A DNA stretch of 8,091 bases, taken from assembly GCA_031282125.1 (NCBI GenBank), contig JAITEH010000006.1, positions 1 through 8,091 on the forward strand, given 5' to 3'. The notes beneath the pieces are model-generated. The model was not told the origin of the DNA. It did no database searches and worked only from the letters and a program-made list of their open reading frames with translations. Source of the DNA: Campylobacteraceae bacterium (lineage in GTDB: Bacteria; Campylobacterota; Campylobacteria; Campylobacterales; Campylobacteraceae). Position numbers and translations under genes: made by a program. This document shows, piece by piece, positions 6,842 through 8,091 of this stretch; positions within the stretch are counted from its first letter, which is position 1, and every line of letters starts with the position of its first letter.

Positions 6842-7039
6842 ATGACTTTACATGTAAACGGCGAAGAGTTAAAAACCGATGCGAAAACGCTTGAAGAATT
6901 GATAAAAAATCTACAGATAGAAAATCAAGTCATGGCGGCGGCTGTGAATCTGAATATAGTAAAACAGGAAAATTGGAAAACATGCGAGTTGAAAGAGGGC
7001 GACAATGTCGAACTTTTACGCTTTGTGGGCGGAGGGTAA
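6842..7039 (+). CDS. thiS: Sulfur carrier protein ThiS
   Basis: This 65-residue beta-grasp (ubiquitin-like) protein carries sulfur for the thiazole ring of thiamine. Its C-terminal glycine is adenylated by ThiF and converted to a thiocarboxylate. The sequence begins MTLHVNGEEL, has the TLEELIKNL helix, and ends ELLRFVGGG, with the diagnostic C-terminal Gly-Gly and the usual length (about 65). The related carrier MoaD is longer (about 80 residues) and less like this N-terminus. AAAGGG (6831-6836), inside the end of the methyltransferase frame, lies 5 bases before the ATG. No thiG, thiF or thiH is adjacent, so the partner genes must be elsewhere. Confidence 0.9.
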   Translation: MTLHVNGEELKTDAKTLEELIKNLQIENQVMAAAVNLNIVKQENWKTCELKEGDNVELLRFVGGG

Positions 7040-7074
7040 TTTGCACATATCTCATTTGTGATTAAAAATGATAG

Positions 7075-7092
7075 CATAATAATTTTAAGGAG
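7075..7092 (+). promoter_or_regulatory. Possible -10 box and clear ribosome site of the HhH-GPD gene
   Basis: CATAAT (7075-7080) is a one-mismatch -10 candidate without a good -35 at the right distance. AAGGAG (7087-7092), six bases before the ATG at 7099, is a strong ribosome site. If the -10 is used the leader would be very short. The ribosome site is reliable; the promoter is tentative. Confidence 0.4.
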
Positions 7093-7098
7093 TGAAAT

Positions 7099-7836
7099 AT
7101 GAATATGAAAAAGATTATTGAGGTTGGAATACAGCAATTTAAAAAACCAAAAATAAAACAAATTTCTTTTGTTGAGAACAATAAAGAAGTAAACAGTCTA
7201 TTGAGTGATATTGAACATAAGCCCCATGCTTTTGTTTTGGGATGTTTAATGGATCGACAAGTAAAGGCAGATAGAGCATGGATTATACCAAAAATAGTAT
7301 TTGATGAATTAAAAACATCCGATATTAATGAGTTAGCAGAAAAATCATTAAAGGAATATGAAGATATATTTTCAAAGAAAACATTGCATAGATTTAATGA
7401 TGATATGGCTAAAGTATTTTATGATGGAGTACAAGATATTAAGAGAAAATATGAAGGAGATGCTTCTAAAATATGGCGCGGAAAACCAAGCAGCGCATTA
7501 GTCGTTTATAGATTTCTTGAATTTAGAGGTTGCGGTATTAAGATTGCGACAATGGCAGCTAATATATTAGCAAAACAATTCAAAATAGAGTTTGCTGATT
7601 ATTACTCTATAGATATATCTCCTGATGTACATGTAATGCGTGTAATGGAACGTATGGGATGTGTTTCAAAAGGCGCTTCTCGTGAAATGGTAATTTATAA
7701 AGCAAGAGAATTATATCCGATATTTCCCGGAATTATTGATTCTTCTTGTTGGGAAATTGGACGAAAGTGGTGTAAATCAGAAAACCCTAATTGTGATGAA
7801 TGTAGTGCAAGAAGCGAATGTAAGAAGAATATATAA
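7099..7836 (+). CDS. HhH-GPD endonuclease III-like DNA glycosylase with [4Fe-4S] loop
   Basis: This 245-residue protein belongs to the HhH-GPD base-excision repair superfamily. The hairpin segment FRGCGIKIATMAANIL (142-157) aligns with the endonuclease III motif, placing Lys148 at the catalytic lysine. SPDVHVMRVMERMG (174-187) matches the VDTHVFRV segment, placing Asp176 at the catalytic aspartate. Cys225, Cys232, Cys235 and Cys241 form the exact C-x6-C-x2-C-x5-C pattern of the [4Fe-4S] cluster loop. The N-terminus is not standard Nth: it has KPHAFVLGCLMDRQVKADRAW (41-61), and the Lys-to-Asp spacing is about 10 residues longer. It is therefore a divergent subfamily whose substrate base cannot be assigned. 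Row 7321-7380 has 13 G/C in 60 bases against 26 in row 5401-5460 of argD, and codons such as GGA, GCA and TTA dominate. This suggests horizontal acquisition. Repeats lie downstream. Confidence 0.85.
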   Translation: MNMKKIIEVGIQQFKKPKIKQISFVENNKEVNSLLSDIEHKPHAFVLGCLMDRQVKADRAWIIPKIVFDELKTSDINELAEKSLKEYEDIFSKKTLHRFNDDMAKVFYDGVQDIKRKYEGDASKIWRGKPSSALVVYRFLEFRGCGIKIATMAANILAKQFKIEFADYYSIDISPDVHVMRVMERMGCVSKGASREMVIYKARELYPIFPGIIDSSCWEIGRKWCKSENPNCDECSARSECKKNI

Positions 7837-7905
7837 ATAATCAAAGTTTTTCATGTTTTGATAGTTTTAAAGGATGGATTTATGGGAATTACAAAAGATA
7901 GGTGT

Positions 7906-7942
7906 ATTCCGTCATTCCCGCGCAGGCGGGAATCCATCTTGC
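7906..7942. repeat. Dispersed-type hairpin repeat, unit A
   Basis: After the head ATTCCGTC, the bases ATTCCCGC (7914-7921) and GCGGGAAT (7926-7933) form a perfect 8-bp stem with a GCAG loop, followed by CCATC. It is very GC-rich for this window. From recall, hairpins of the form ATTCCC-N8-GGGAAT are dispersed in many proteobacterial genomes, and the core fits the Neisseria dRS3 consensus. Copy number in this genome cannot be seen from one window. Confidence 0.7.
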
Positions 7943-7979
7943 ATTCCGTCATTGCGAGTCGCGAAGCGACAAAGCAATG
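7943..7979. repeat. Dispersed-type hairpin repeat, unit B
   Basis: The same 11-base head ATTCCGTCATT (7943-7953) is followed by nested complementary arms: CATTGC (7950-7955) with GCAATG (7974-7979), and inside it GTCGC (7958-7962) with GCGAC (7966-7970) around a GAA loop. It resembles, from recall, the widespread GTCATTGCGAG...AAGCAAT repeat. It starts exactly 37 bases after unit A. Confidence 0.7.
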
Positions 7980-7980
7980 A

Positions 7981-8065
7981 AATAAATATTAATCTTTAAA
8001 CCCACGCATTTGTGTCGCCGATGTATTTTTGATTTTGCGAGGATAAAGCGTGAGGACTTGTTTGA
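7981..8065. other. Unassigned stretch after the repeats
   Basis: No gene can be assigned here. On the minus strand one frame is open from the window edge to a TAA at 7998-7996 and would end in the residues QKYIGDTNAWV, which could be the tail of a convergent gene entering from the right. The other two minus frames are also open over much of this length, so the coding evidence is weak. Confidence 0.25.
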
Positions 8066-8091
8066 AGTTGTTGTTGTAAACAACAACAACT
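8066..8091. repeat. Perfect 12-bp palindrome at the window edge
   Basis: AGTTGTTGTTGT (8066-8077) and ACAACAACAACT (8080-8091) are exact complements around an AA centre. The palindrome reaches the last base, so its true arm length is unknown. It may be a terminator stem, part of a longer inverted repeat or the terminal repeat of an element. Confidence 0.7.

Larger units (their letters stand above)
7882..7980 (+). other. 32-codon ORF running from a good ribosome site into the repeat, possible gene remnant
   Basis: AAAGGA (7870-7875) lies six bases before an ATG whose first codons read MGITKDR. From about 7906 the frame is entirely repeat sequence, giving IPSFPRRRES and VIASREATKQ, then TGA at 7978-7980. 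Peptides of this kind are, to my knowledge, typical spurious translations of dispersed hairpin repeats. The start signals may belong to a gene whose body was replaced or displaced when the repeat arrived. I doubt a functional protein. Confidence 0.3.

Noticed and set aside
7040..7074. Thiamine riboswitch or terminator between thiS and the HhH-GPD gene
   Set aside because: The gap is 59 bases, too short for a TPP riboswitch, lacks its conserved elements, and shows only a 4-bp CACA/TGTG pairing.
7840..7862. Terminator after the HhH-GPD gene (ATCAAA/TTTGAT)
   Set aside because: The 6-bp stem is nearly all A/T with an 11-base loop and no following T-run, so it is too weak to call.
7906..7979. 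CRISPR array
   Set aside because: There are only two units, they differ after the first 11 bases, no spacer-repeat pattern exists, and no cas gene is present.

Overview
This is an AT-rich bacterial segment that most resembles a free-living Campylobacterota (Epsilonproteobacteria) genome of the Sulfurimonas/Sulfuricurvum kind. That assignment is inferred from protein style, from TATAAT -10 boxes in T/A-rich tracts without a clear -35 box, and from short intergenic gaps. No phylogenetic marker gene is present, so it is a judgement and not a proof.

Left part, minus strand (1-3874). From right to left this holds an iron-dependent alcohol/aldehyde dehydrogenase of the YqhD/BDH type, an OmpA-family outer-membrane protein with two tandem peptidoglycan-binding domains, a cytosolic ClpP-fold protein of the serine dehydrogenase proteinase (SDH_sah) family, and the first seven codons of another gene that leaves the window at base 1. 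Strong -10 boxes precede the dehydrogenase, the ompA-like gene and the edge gene.

Central part, plus strand (3907-7039). Divergent promoters at about 3907-3983 separate the dehydrogenase from a tight operon: a TRIC/UPF0126 membrane protein, argD (acetylornithine aminotransferase, arginine synthesis), a MidA/NDUFAF7-type SAM-dependent methyltransferase gene, and thiS (sulfur carrier for thiamine thiazole synthesis). Spacings are 11 nt, an ATGA overlap and 1 nt. The methyltransferase gene is cut by one in-frame TAA at 6199-6201, while the reading frame and family motifs are intact on both sides.

Right part (7040-8091). A separately initiated, markedly more AT-rich gene encodes an endonuclease III-like HhH-GPD protein with a complete [4Fe-4S] cysteine loop. 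It is followed by a gene-poor stretch with two GC-rich dispersed-repeat-type hairpins that share the same 11-base head, a short ORF that runs from a good ribosome site into them, and a perfect 12-bp palindrome at the window edge. This end looks like an accessory insertion point.

I see no convincing new multi-gene system. The best leads are the single-codon break in the methyltransferase gene, the compositionally foreign glycosylase next to the composite repeat, and the recently duplicated OmpA domain.
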